Positions 27,400 to 34,972 of a stretch of 64,000 nt of DNA are shown here, one piece after another; position 1 is the first letter of the stretch, and every line of letters starts with the position of its first letter. The DNA is from Paracoccaceae bacterium (GTDB taxonomy: Bacteria > Pseudomonadota > Alphaproteobacteria > Rhodobacterales > Rhodobacteraceae). The stretch spans positions 186,001 to 250,000 of the forward strand of contig JAKVCO010000007.1 in assembly GCA_022448245.1 (NCBI GenBank), given 5' to 3'. The notes beneath the pieces were generated by a model. It did no database searches. It saw only the letters and a list, made by a program, of their open reading frames with translations, and was not told where the DNA came from. The translations under genes and the position numbers were made by a program.

Positions 27400-28608
27400 T
27401 CAGCCCCCCAACCCTGCGACCTGTGCCGCGCCAAAGCTGCCGATGGTACGCTCCACAAACCAGAACACCGCAACCGCGATCAGCACGACCGAACCTGCCT
27501 GCATGGCAATGGGCCGGTACCCGCTCCAGTTCCGAAGCTTGTAGAAGATCGGGAACAGCACGAGCACGATCGCCAACTGTCCAAGCTCAACGCCGATGTT
27601 GAAGGCCGCAAGCCCGATGGCCTTCCGTTCCGTATCGAGGCCGAGCGGCTCCAGGACGTTGGCAAAGCCGAACCCATGGAAGAGGCCAAAGACGAAGACC
27701 ACGATCCAGGATGTCGTGTGAAACCGCGGCACGAGGTTGCCAATCGCCACCACCGCGATCGACACGGCGATCACCGCCTCCACGAAGGTGGCTGTCAACG
27801 TGACGATACCGAACGTGGCCAGCGACAGGGTCACCGTATGCGCCAGCGTAAAGACCGTGACGATCTTGACCGTATTCCAAAGACTCTGCCGCAACTGGGT
27901 CGACGGCTCCCACCGGCCCGCCTGAATGAACATCACCGACGAGATCAGCAACGTCACAATAAAGAGGACGTGATCAAAGCCAAGCCAGATGTGCCAGATA
28001 CCATGCTCGATGAACGTCATGATCGCATCCGAGGTGCGTTCGTCGTTCAGATAGAACCGCTTGAGGACGTCACCTGGGCTGAAGATGAGAGAGATATAAC
28101 CCTCGTTCTCGGTCATGCCATTGCGCGTGTTGGTAGCGATAAGGGCGTAACCGCGATGATCGGGATCGATGTCGTCAAAGAAGGCGTTGTAGAACATCTC
28201 GATCTCGACCGGCGTGATCGCTGGCGTGCCAACATCGAACCAGAGTTGCGCGAACTTGCCCTTCTCGGTGTCGAGATACGTGAGGTCCGAGACATCGCGG
28301 AACGTCACATCGAGGCGCTGCCCCTCGTAGACGAGCTCCATCCGCTCACCGAAGTAGCGGGTTACAGTGTCGAAAGTGGCGTTGAGATCTTCCTTGGTGA
28401 TCGGCTCGTGCACATCCGCGTCACGAGCCGCAAACTTGGCGAGATCGACCATGCCCACCTCGACGCGGCCAGACAGGGTTGTCTCAGTCACGTCGAAGTA
28501 AACGTAGCTCTCGTTGAAACTGTGCGCCGAAACGGAGGCCGCGAGTAACACGCCAAAGATGACGCTGAGGGAATAGGCCCAGAGCGCTCTGGCCTTGCTG
28601 GTAGTCAT
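27400..28608 (-). CDS. HupE/UreJ-family membrane protein with large periplasmic domain
   Basis: A 402-residue protein with a signal peptide (about 1-28, cleaved after SVSA), a roughly 170-residue extracytoplasmic domain, and then about six to seven membrane helices. The membrane part has the HupE/UreJ histidine features: EHGIWHIWLGFDHVLF and FGLFHGFGFA. HupE/UreJ proteins import nickel for hydrogenase or urease. The long N-terminal domain marks the larger uncharacterised subgroup. It lies second in the biosynthetic operon, overlapping the dehydrogenase gene by four bases. Why a metal-permease-like protein sits there is unclear; metal supply, product export or self-protection are all possible. 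Confidence 0.75.
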   Translation of the reverse strand: MTTSKARALWAYSLSVIFGVLLAASVSAHSFNESYVYFDVTETTLSGRVEVGMVDLAKFAARDADVHEPITKEDLNATFDTVTRYFGERMELVYEGQRLDVTFRDVSDLTYLDTEKGKFAQLWFDVGTPAITPVEIEMFYNAFFDDIDPDHRGYALIATNTRNGMTENEGYISLIFSPGDVLKRFYLNDERTSDAIMTFIEHGIWHIWLGFDHVLFIVTLLISSVMFIQAGRWEPSTQLRQSLWNTVKIVTVFTLAHTVTLSLATFGIVTLTATFVEAVIAVSIAVVAIGNLVPRFHTTSWIVVFVFGLFHGFGFANVLEPLGLDTERKAIGLAAFNIGVELGQLAIVLVLFPIFYKLRNWSGYRPIAMQAGSVVLIAVAVFWFVERTIGSFGAAQVAGLGG

Positions 28609-29741
28609 ACGTCTCTCCCCGCCTTCTGCGCCGTCATTTTGGCGACGATTTGTTTTTCTACGTCCGAGGTTCCGGAATAGATCACCCCACCTAACGCGTC
28701 TGTGATGTCGGCCCCGGTCTGCGCCCCGGCGAGGTAGCCGGCGCCGCCGAAGTTCCGCAGGGAATCCATGCTCGACGCGAGGAAGCCTTCGGAGATGTGC
28801 AGGTTGGTCATGGCCGCCACATCCGAGGGCAATTGGCCCGCGTCATATTGGGCTGCCGCATCGAGGAGGATCAGCCTTGCGGTCTTGTGCCGGATGGCCA
28901 TGTCCGCAAGGCGGTTCGATACGGATTGATGTTCTAGAATGGGCTTGCCGAAGGTCTGCCGGGTCTTGGCGAAGGTCGCGCTTTCCTCAAGCTGGCGCGC
29001 CATGGCGCCGACGTGAGCGGCAAGGATAAAGGCCCGCTCCCAATCGAGCGTCGCCTGAAAGATGCGCGCACCTGCGCCCTCTGGGCCCAAGCGGCGGTCG
29101 TCCGGGATGACGCAGTTCTCGAAGCTGACCTTGCCCATGGGAAGGGTCTTCAATCCGAGCTTCTCTTGGACCGGTCCACGTGTGAGACCGACGTCGTCGG
29201 CCTGCACAAGAAAAACTGAGATGCCCCATGCCTTCTTCTCGGGCGCGGTGGAGGCAAAGACGAGGGCCATATCAAAGCACGGGCCCATACCGATGTACGT
29301 CTTCTCACCGTTCAGAACATAGCCGCCATCGGTCCGCTCGGCCCGTGTGCTGAGACCCATGGCGTCCGAGCCGGAGCCCGCTTCGGTCAGAACGTAAGCG
29401 CCAATCGTTCGCCCTGCGCAGAGGTCGGGCAGATAAGCCTCGCGCTGCTCAGCCGTGCCGAAAGTCACCAGAGGCTGCTGCACCGTCCAGATATGGGTGC
29501 CAAGGCCCAGTGTCAGACCGTTGTCCGGCGTCAGGCGCCCCAGCTCCATCATGGCGCGCACGTGCGCGCCGGCTGAGGCGCTTTGCCCTCCAAAGGCTTC
29601 CGGCATGGTGAAGCGAAGCAAACCTTCGTCCGCGACGGCCGCCCAGCGAGTCTTCCAATCAAGAGAGGCACCGCCGCGCAGCGCATCAGCACCACGGCAT
29701 GCGAGGTCCAGGGCGGCAGAATGAGACTGAGTGTCAGGCAT
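28605..29741 (-). CDS. acyl-CoA-dehydrogenase-like flavoprotein, probable prolyl-carrier-protein dehydrogenase
   Basis: A 378-residue flavoprotein of the acyl-CoA dehydrogenase fold. LTEAGSGSDAMG (about 118-129) and LNGEKTYIGMGP lie in the middle domain, and IYSGTSDVEKQIVAKM near residues 354-369 is the C-terminal FAD motif, similar in form to that of PltE/RedW/AnaB prolyl-PCP dehydrogenases. These oxidise prolyl-S-PCP by four electrons to pyrrolyl-2-carboxyl-S-PCP. It is the first gene of the seven-gene minus-strand operon. Its partners, a single A domain and a free carrier, complete the pyrrole starter set. A dehydrogenase acting on a fatty acyl chain is the alternative. Confidence 0.78.
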   Translation of the reverse strand: MPDTQSHSAALDLACRGADALRGGASLDWKTRWAAVADEGLLRFTMPEAFGGQSASAGAHVRAMMELGRLTPDNGLTLGLGTHIWTVQQPLVTFGTAEQREAYLPDLCAGRTIGAYVLTEAGSGSDAMGLSTRAERTDGGYVLNGEKTYIGMGPCFDMALVFASTAPEKKAWGISVFLVQADDVGLTRGPVQEKLGLKTLPMGKVSFENCVIPDDRRLGPEGAGARIFQATLDWERAFILAAHVGAMARQLEESATFAKTRQTFGKPILEHQSVSNRLADMAIRHKTARLILLDAAAQYDAGQLPSDVAAMTNLHISEGFLASSMDSLRNFGGAGYLAGAQTGADITDALGGVIYSGTSDVEKQIVAKMTAQKAGRDV

Positions 29742-29986
29742 GGCGATACAAATTGGGCACTGCAGCGACGACGTGGGGCAGCAACGCTCAAAATCGAGCG
29801 CAATACATCGCCAGTTCCCTGCGAGGGCACTTATTTACTCATGCGGACCGTGGAAAATCAGCATGTTGTCAATAATATGTCAAGTTTAGATGACACTTTT
29901 CAGCGGGGTTGGCCGAACATTGTGAAGGCGCTGATTTTTTGTCCGGCGCGCACATTTCGTTGGGTCCGGGATTAAGTCTGCTGGCT
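29742..29986. promoter_or_regulatory. AT-rich upstream region of the NRPS operon with TGTCA/TGACA sites
   Basis: No gene is seen in this 245-base segment, which is unusually AT-rich for the window. Around 29867-29895 it has TGTCAA repeated 11 bases apart (29867 and 29878) and an inverted pair TGTCA-N8-TGACA (29878-29895). This is a good candidate operator for the operon that starts at 29741. No regulator gene lies in the cluster itself. Confidence 0.45.
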
Positions 29987-30430
29987 CTAGCGCGCTACTT
30001 GGCGCACAAGGCGCTCCAATGTGTCTAGGAAACGGCTGCGATCAGCTTTTGAAAAGGGGCGTCCCCCGCCCTGACGAAATGGATCAGCGGCGCGAAGATC
30101 AGTCATAAGATCACGCGTCGCCAAGGCCTGCTTTACATTGGCGGCCGTCAACGCCTCGCCATTGGGTTTGACGACGAGCGCTCCGCCATCAACGGCGCGT
30201 GCGGCGAGGGGAATATCACCCGTGACAACGATGTCGCCTTTGCCAGCCCGTTCTGCGATCCACATGTCCGCTTCATCAGGGCCATCGGGAACGATGACCG
30301 TTTCGATGATAGGGTTCGGCGAGGGGCGGATGCCGCCGTTCGAGACCATGGCCACGGTAAGCTTGTGGCGGGTGGCCACACGCTCGACCTCGGCCTTTAC
30401 CGGGCAGGCATCGGCGTCGACGTAGATCAC
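29987..30430 (-). CDS. YaiI/YqxD family protein (DUF188)
   Basis: A 147-residue protein of the YaiI/YqxD family, recognised by the opening MIYVDADACPVK, DEADMWIAERAGKGDIVVTGDIPLA in the centre and AADPFRQGGGRPF near the C-terminus. The family has a PIN-like acidic fold and is suspected to be a nuclease, but no activity is settled. It overlaps the formylglutathione hydrolase gene by four bases (ATGA), so the two are co-transcribed. Confidence 0.85.
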   Translation of the reverse strand: MIYVDADACPVKAEVERVATRHKLTVAMVSNGGIRPSPNPIIETVIVPDGPDEADMWIAERAGKGDIVVTGDIPLAARAVDGGALVVKPNGEALTAANVKQALATRDLMTDLRAADPFRQGGGRPFSKADRSRFLDTLERLVRQVAR

Positions 30431-31254
30431 CCGTGCATCGCCTCAGCGTGGAAAGCCACGTGGTCAGCCATGAAGGAGCTGACGAAGTAGTAGGAATGGT
30501 CATAGCCCGGCTGCAGTCGCAGCACGGCCTGCTGACGACGCTCGGCCACTGCGGCGGCGAAGGCCTCCGGTTTTAGCAGATCGATGAACTGGTCGTTCGT
30601 TCCCGTGTCGACGAGCAGCGGCGCATCAAGGCCACCTTCGCGCATCATCACGGTCGCATCGTACTTTTGCCACGCGTCCGTGTCCGTCCCGAGATAGGCG
30701 CCCAGCTGTTTTTGACCCCAATCGCTGTCGCAGGGGTTGGAGATCGGCGCGAAGGCCGAAACCGACTTGAAACGTCCAGAGTTGCCCATTGCGATGGTGA
30801 GGGCACCGTGGCCGCCCATAGAATGCCCGGTGATGCCTTGTCGCTCCATATCACAGCCCATGCCCGCGACGATCGAGGGAAGCTCCTCGCTCACATAGCT
30901 CCACATTTTGAAATGCGGGGACCACGGCATCTCGGTTGCATCGACATAGAATCCGGCCCCTTTGCCGAGGTCGTAGGCGTCATCATCGGCCACATCGTCA
31001 CCACGCGGCGACGTGTCTGGAAAGACAAGCGCGATACCTGCACGTGCTGCCCACGCCTGCGCGCCTGCTTTTTCCATGGCATTGGCATGGGTGCAGGTCA
31101 GACCGCTCAGATACCACAACACCGGGACCGAACCATGCTTGGCCTCTTCCGGCAAAAAGAGCCCGAAGGTCATGTCACAACCGCAGATGTCCGAGGCATG
31201 GGTGTAGACACCCTGCACTCCGCCGAAACTCGCGTTCTCCGATACAGTTTCCAT
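30427..31254 (-). CDS. fghA: S-formylglutathione hydrolase
   Basis: A 275-residue esterase D-type alpha/beta hydrolase. The nucleophile motif GHSMGGHGAL is near residue 145, YLSGLTCTHANAMEKAG supplies the oxyanion region, and DQFIDLLKPE and GYDHSYYF carry the catalytic Asp and His. It hydrolyses S-formylglutathione to formate and glutathione, the second step of glutathione-dependent formaldehyde oxidation. The first-step enzyme is encoded about 2.2 kb away (33408-34520). An AEC transporter gene lies nine bases upstream on the same strand. Confidence 0.92.
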   Translation of the reverse strand: METVSENASFGGVQGVYTHASDICGCDMTFGLFLPEEAKHGSVPVLWYLSGLTCTHANAMEKAGAQAWAARAGIALVFPDTSPRGDDVADDDAYDLGKGAGFYVDATEMPWSPHFKMWSYVSEELPSIVAGMGCDMERQGITGHSMGGHGALTIAMGNSGRFKSVSAFAPISNPCDSDWGQKQLGAYLGTDTDAWQKYDATVMMREGGLDAPLLVDTGTNDQFIDLLKPEAFAAAVAERRQQAVLRLQPGYDHSYYFVSSFMADHVAFHAEAMHG

Positions 31255-31263
31255 CGCGCCCTC

Positions 31264-32199
31264 CTACAAGGCAAAGGTCGCGACCCAGCCAATGACGAGC
31301 GAAACCGTCACGACCGAGATCGCCGTTGAGATCAAGATTGAGGCCGATACCCGCGCAGGGGCCACCCCATAGTGTTGCGCCAAGATAAACACATTCCCGG
31401 CCACAGGCAGAGAGGCCGCCGCAATCATCACGCCCGCGGCGTAGGGCTCGACCTCAAACAAGACGAGCGCCGCATAGGCCACAGCTGCGGGATGCACGAC
31501 CAGTTTGAAAAAGCTGAGATACCCAGTGACCGCCAGCTTCGAGACCGCCTTTGAGGCCAGGGAGGCGCCGATTGCAAACAAGGCCCCCGGTGTGGCCGCG
31601 GATCCCAGAATGCTCACCGTTTCCTCCAGCGGCCCCGGAATTGGGAAACCTGTCGCCGCCCACAAAAGCCCAAGGGACATCGACACGATCATCGGGTTGG
31701 AGATCAGCCCGATCCCCACGGTGCGCAGAATGCCCAGCGACATGCGCCCATCTCGTGACCCCGTAATCAGGATAACAATGAGCGATCCAAAGAAGATCAG
31801 ATCCACCGCGAGCACCATCATCACCGGTCCGATCGCCTGATCACCCAGCAGCAGCACCAGCATCGGAATGCCCAGGAAGCCCACATTGCCAATGACAGCC
31901 ACTTGGGCCTCCACCGCAATTTCTTCCACCTTGGCGCCCCGGAGAAAGCCCAAGGCCGTGGCCAGCAGATAAACGAGCAAAGTACCCCAGAGATACGCGA
32001 AGACGAACGGCCAGCTGAAAACATCCGCCACATCAAGCGTGGCCGAGAACCGAAACAGCATCGCCGAGAGCGCGAAGTAGAACACGAACTTGGTCAGGTA
32101 ACCCGTCGCCTCTTCGCTGAAGAACTTCGTGCGGCCCGCTAGATAGCCCAAGGCAATCAGCGCAAAGAAGGGCAGCGTCTTCAGAAAAACCTCGACCAT
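31264..32199 (-). CDS. AEC (auxin efflux carrier) family transporter
   Basis: A 311-residue membrane protein with about ten helices. It begins FLKTLPFFALIALGYLAG and has the paired inner repeats of the AEC/BASS fold. Such transporters move organic anions such as malate, malonate or related acids; the substrate is unknown. It is the first gene of a unit with fghA and yaiI. Upstream lie three palindromic GAAC-N6-GTTC sites, and the TetR gene at 32619 is a plausible repressor. Confidence 0.8.
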   Translation of the reverse strand: MVEVFLKTLPFFALIALGYLAGRTKFFSEEATGYLTKFVFYFALSAMLFRFSATLDVADVFSWPFVFAYLWGTLLVYLLATALGFLRGAKVEEIAVEAQVAVIGNVGFLGIPMLVLLLGDQAIGPVMMVLAVDLIFFGSLIVILITGSRDGRMSLGILRTVGIGLISNPMIVSMSLGLLWAATGFPIPGPLEETVSILGSAATPGALFAIGASLASKAVSKLAVTGYLSFFKLVVHPAAVAYAALVLFEVEPYAAGVMIAAASLPVAGNVFILAQHYGVAPARVSASILISTAISVVTVSLVIGWVATFAL

Positions 32200-32266
32200 G
32201 CCCCTCGGTAAAGCCGCGTAAGGAAGACAGCAAGAGGCACCGAAATCAGCGGCTTGGAAGAAAAAT

Positions 32267-32339
32267 GAACTCTTCGGTTCATTTTAATCTTGAAAGCTGA
32301 ACTAGAGAGTTCATATTCGATTTATGAACCAAACCGTTC
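32267..32339. promoter_or_regulatory. three tandem GAAC-N6-GTTC operator-like palindromes
   Basis: Palindromes occur at 32267-32280, 32299-32312 and 32326-32339, all of the form GAAC-N6-GTTC. The middle one exactly fills the 17-base spacer between a candidate -35 (TTGAAA, 32290-32295) and -10 (ATATTC, 32313-32318) for plus-strand transcription. They lie between the divergent AEC gene and the small secreted-protein gene. Confidence 0.6.
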
Positions 32340-32376
32340 AGTTTAAAATCGACCAACTCACGCAAGGATGTCACCC

Positions 32377-32541
32377 ATGAAAACCCTCGCAACCGCCCTC
32401 GTCCTGTCGCTCACCGCAGCCAGCGCTTCCGCGCTCACGATCGACCCGCAATTCCCGACCCTGACCTTCCCGGAGCCCGCACCAAGCACCTCCACTCAAG
32501 GGCCCGCGCAGCCGCTGATCCTTCTTCCCGAGGATAAGTGA
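32377..32541 (+). CDS. small secreted proline-rich peptide
   Basis: A 54-residue reading frame: MKTLATALVLSLTAASASA is a clear signal peptide cleaved after ASA, leaving about 35 residues rich in Pro, Thr and Ser that end LILLPEDK. AAGGA lies about nine bases upstream of ATG 32377; ATG 32368, three codons earlier, is an alternative. It follows the triple palindromes and precedes the TetR gene. I do not recognise a family. Signal-peptide logic and the ribosome-binding site support a real gene. Confidence 0.6.
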   Translation: MKTLATALVLSLTAASASALTIDPQFPTLTFPEPAPSTSTQGPAQPLILLPEDK

Positions 32542-32569
32542 GCGCGCCCCGGACCTCCGGGCACTCCCT

Positions 32570-32607
32570 TGCCGGAACTGAACTCCCACGTTTATACAGT
32601 TCCGGCA
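32570..32607. promoter_or_regulatory. 11-base inverted repeat upstream of tetR
   Basis: TGCCGGAACTG (32570-32580) and CAGTTCCGGCA (32597-32607) are perfect complements separated by 16 bases, ending 11 bases before the TetR start. The arms contain GAAC/GTTC half-sites like the triple palindromes upstream, which suggests autoregulation. A terminator for the small peptide gene is the alternative, but there is no T-run. Confidence 0.55.
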
Positions 32608-32618
32608 GGGGAGGATGC

Positions 32619-33245
32619 ATGCCGGACGGAAACACCGAAATCCGCAAGGGCCGAAAGTTCAATCAGGTCGTCGAAGGGGCGACCGAAATCTTCATGACTG
32701 AAGGGTACGAACGCGCCTCCGTGGACGAAATTGCGCGCAGGGCAGGTGTGTCCAAGGCAACGCTCTATTCCTACTTCCCAGACAAGCGGCTGCTTTTCGT
32801 CGAGGTGATGAAACGCGAATGCGAAGGACGTGCGAAAGCGGCCGAAGCCTTCATCGACAAGGCTGCACCCCCTGACATCGTCCTGCCCGTCGCAGGGCGG
32901 ATCATGGTCGATATCTTCCTCAGTGAATTCGGCCAGCAAACCTACCGCATGTCCATCGGCGAGAGCGGCAAGTTCCGCGAGCTGGGCCAACGCTTCTTCG
33001 ATGCGGGTCCAGGCCTCATCGAGCGGGAACTCGTGCCCTACTTTGAAGAAGCCGAAGAGCGTGGAGAACTCAAGATCGAGGACAAGATCCTTGCAGCGCA
33101 CCAATTTGCTGAATTGTGCAAATCCCACATCTTTCCGCTGACCATGCTGCAGATCCGTGACGAGATTCCCGCCGAAGAACGCGACTACGTTGTGACCGAA
33201 GCTGTGAAGATGTTCATGGCGCGCTACGGCACGACAGGCGCCTAA
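32619..33245 (+). CDS. TetR/AcrR-family repressor
   Basis: A 208-residue TetR-family regulator. The DNA-binding domain covers about residues 10-60 (VVEGATEIFMTEGYERASVDEIARRAGVSKATLYSYFPDK), and the C-terminal ligand and dimer domain resembles the AefR-like group. GGGGAGG directly precedes ATG 32619. Palindromic GAAC/GTTC sites occur immediately upstream and in the AEC/small-peptide promoter region, making those promoters its likely targets. The inducer is unknown. Confidence 0.87.
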   Translation: MPDGNTEIRKGRKFNQVVEGATEIFMTEGYERASVDEIARRAGVSKATLYSYFPDKRLLFVEVMKRECEGRAKAAEAFIDKAAPPDIVLPVAGRIMVDIFLSEFGQQTYRMSIGESGKFRELGQRFFDAGPGLIERELVPYFEEAEERGELKIEDKILAAHQFAELCKSHIFPLTMLQIRDEIPAEERDYVVTEAVKMFMARYGTTGA

Positions 33246-33339
33246 ACGGCGCGTGTCACGGGCGCGATGCACCGTCGCCGCAGCCAATTACCGAACATAA
33301 CCGGACCGCGACGCACCCCTCGCTAAGGGTACGTTCCCC

Positions 33340-33395
33340 GGGTCGGTGGGTGGGCGCCTTTCGAGCACGCCCCAAGGCGCGCGCAGGAACAGAGC
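33340..33395. repeat. 56-base intergenic repeat, copy B
   Basis: Matches 14434-14489 at 54 of 56 bases, same orientation, again just after the 3' end of a minus-strand gene. The GCGCCTT / AAGGCGC inverted repeat is intact. The rest of 33246-33407 holds nothing else I can identify apart from a small CCCTCGCTAAGGG hairpin. Confidence 0.8.
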
Positions 33396-33407
33396 GCCCA
33401 GCGACCC

Positions 33408-34520
33408 TTAGTACGTGACGACGGCGCGGATCGACTTGCCCTCATGCATCAGGTCGAAACCCTTGTTGATGTCATCAAGGCCCATGGTGTGGGTGATCAT
33501 CGGATCGATCTCGATCTTACCCTCCATATACCAATCAACGATCTTGGGCACATCCGTCCGACCGCGCGCACCACCAAAGGCCGTGCCGCGCCAAACCCGC
33601 CCCGTCACCAGCTGGAACGGACGCGTCGAGATCTCGGCGCCCGCTGGTGCCACACCGATGATGACGCTCTCGCCCCATCCCTTGTGTGCACATTCAAGCG
33701 CGTCCCGCATAACCTTCACATTGCCCGTGGCATCGAAGGAGTAGTCAGCACCGCCCCCCGTGAGATCCACAAGGTAAGGCACCAAATCGCCTTCCACCTC
33801 GTTGGGGTTCACGAAGTCCGTCATGCCGAAGCGCTCGGCCATGGGTTTCTTGGAATCGTTGATGTCGACACCAACGATCTGGTCACAGCCCGCAAGGCGC
33901 AGACCCTGGATCACGTTCAGACCGATGCCGCCGAGGCCGAACACCACGCAGCGCGACCCGATCTCCACCTTGGCCGTATTGATAACGGCACCAATGCCAG
34001 TCGTGACTCCGCAACCGATGTAGCAAATCTTGTCGAACGGAGCGTCCTCACGCACCTTCGCCAAAGCAATCTCTGGCAGCACCGTGTAGTTCGCAAATGT
34101 CGAACAGCCCATGTAGTGCAGGATCGGATCGCCATCCAACGTGGAAAAACGCGAAGTGCCGTCAGGCATTACGCCTGCGCCCTGCGTGCTCCGGATCGAC
34201 TGACACAGGTTTGTCTTGGGATTGAGGCAGTAATCGCACTCCCGGCACTCAGGCGTATAAAGCGGGATCACGTGATCGCCCGGCTTCAGCGAGGTCACAC
34301 CAGGGCCCACCTCCACAACGACGCCCGCACCTTCATGGCCCAGGATCGCCGGGAACATACCTTCCGGATCCGCGCCCGAAAGCGTGAATTCATCGGTATG
34401 GCAAATGCCAGTGGCTTTGATCTCAACCAGCACCTCACCGGCCTTTGGGCCTTCAAGGTTCACTTCCATCACTTCCAAAGGTTTTCCTGCAGAAATCGCT
34501 ACAGCGGCACGGGTGCGCAT
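33408..34520 (-). CDS. frmA: S-(hydroxymethyl)glutathione dehydrogenase / class III alcohol dehydrogenase
   Basis: A 370-residue zinc alcohol dehydrogenase of class III. Catalytic-zinc residues sit in [16 protein letters not shown] and LGHEGAG, the structural-zinc cysteines in [16 protein letters not shown], and the NAD-binding [16 protein letters not shown] near residue 190. It oxidises the formaldehyde-glutathione adduct to S-formylglutathione, which FghA (30427-31254) then hydrolyses. This formaldehyde route is expected in bacteria that demethylate methylated amines, DMSP or carnitine-type compounds. Confidence 0.93.
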   Translation of the reverse strand: MRTRAAVAISAGKPLEVMEVNLEGPKAGEVLVEIKATGICHTDEFTLSGADPEGMFPAILGHEGAGVVVEVGPGVTSLKPGDHVIPLYTPECRECDYCLNPKTNLCQSIRSTQGAGVMPDGTSRFSTLDGDPILHYMGCSTFANYTVLPEIALAKVREDAPFDKICYIGCGVTTGIGAVINTAKVEIGSRCVVFGLGGIGLNVIQGLRLAGCDQIVGVDINDSKKPMAERFGMTDFVNPNEVEGDLVPYLVDLTGGGADYSFDATGNVKVMRDALECAHKGWGESVIIGVAPAGAEISTRPFQLVTGRVWRGTAFGGARGRTDVPKIVDWYMEGKIEIDPMITHTMGLDDINKGFDLMHEGKSIRAVVTY

Positions 34521-34618
34521 AATTCATTCTCCCTGTCGTCTTTTGTCCGACCGTGGCGCAGGCCCGCGCGCATTGCAATGCTCTTGCACATCCCCACAGG
34601 TTGAATCAAAGAGCGCCC

Positions 34619-34918
34619 ATGCTTCGTTTTGCCCCCCTCCTGCTCCTTGGCCTCGCGGCCTGCGCGCCTCCGCCCGTCTCCGCGCCCCAAGGCCAACGTC
34701 TCATCGTCACTCAGCCGCCGGCGGACGAGGTTGCGTGCCGTGCAGACGAATTCCAAGGCCTCATGGGCCTGAGCAGCGACGACCTGCTCGAGATCGAGAT
34801 CCTGGGGCCAGTGAGGGTCATCCGCCCGAACCAGGCCGTGACGCTCGAGTTCATTGCCAACCGGCTTAACATTGAGCTTTCCAGCGAAGACATCGTCATC
34901 CGCGTCTACTGCGGCTGA
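34619..34918 (+). CDS. I78-family peptidase inhibitor lipoprotein
   Basis: A 99-residue lipoprotein. The signal peptide ends with a lipobox LGLAAC (Cys 15), followed by the I78 inhibitor domain: EFQGLMGLSSDDLLEI, VRVIRPNQAVTLEF, NRLNIELSSEDIVIRVYCG. The family inhibits serine proteases and usually stays in the periplasm, here membrane-anchored. ATG 34619 is chosen because it begins the signal peptide; the open frame extends to 34553. It precedes imuB by 54 bases and may share its transcript. Confidence 0.8.
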   Translation: MLRFAPLLLLGLAACAPPPVSAPQGQRLIVTQPPADEVACRADEFQGLMGLSSDDLLEIEILGPVRVIRPNQAVTLEFIANRLNIELSSEDIVIRVYCG

Positions 34919-34972
34919 AGACCGCGATACCGCGGACTCGACTCCCAACAGGGAATCGAACAATGTGAACAA

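Noticed and set aside
34958-34970. GAAC-N5-GAAC before imuB as an SOS box
   Set aside because: The alphaproteobacterial LexA site is GAAC-N7-GAAC or its complement; five bases of spacing do not fit.
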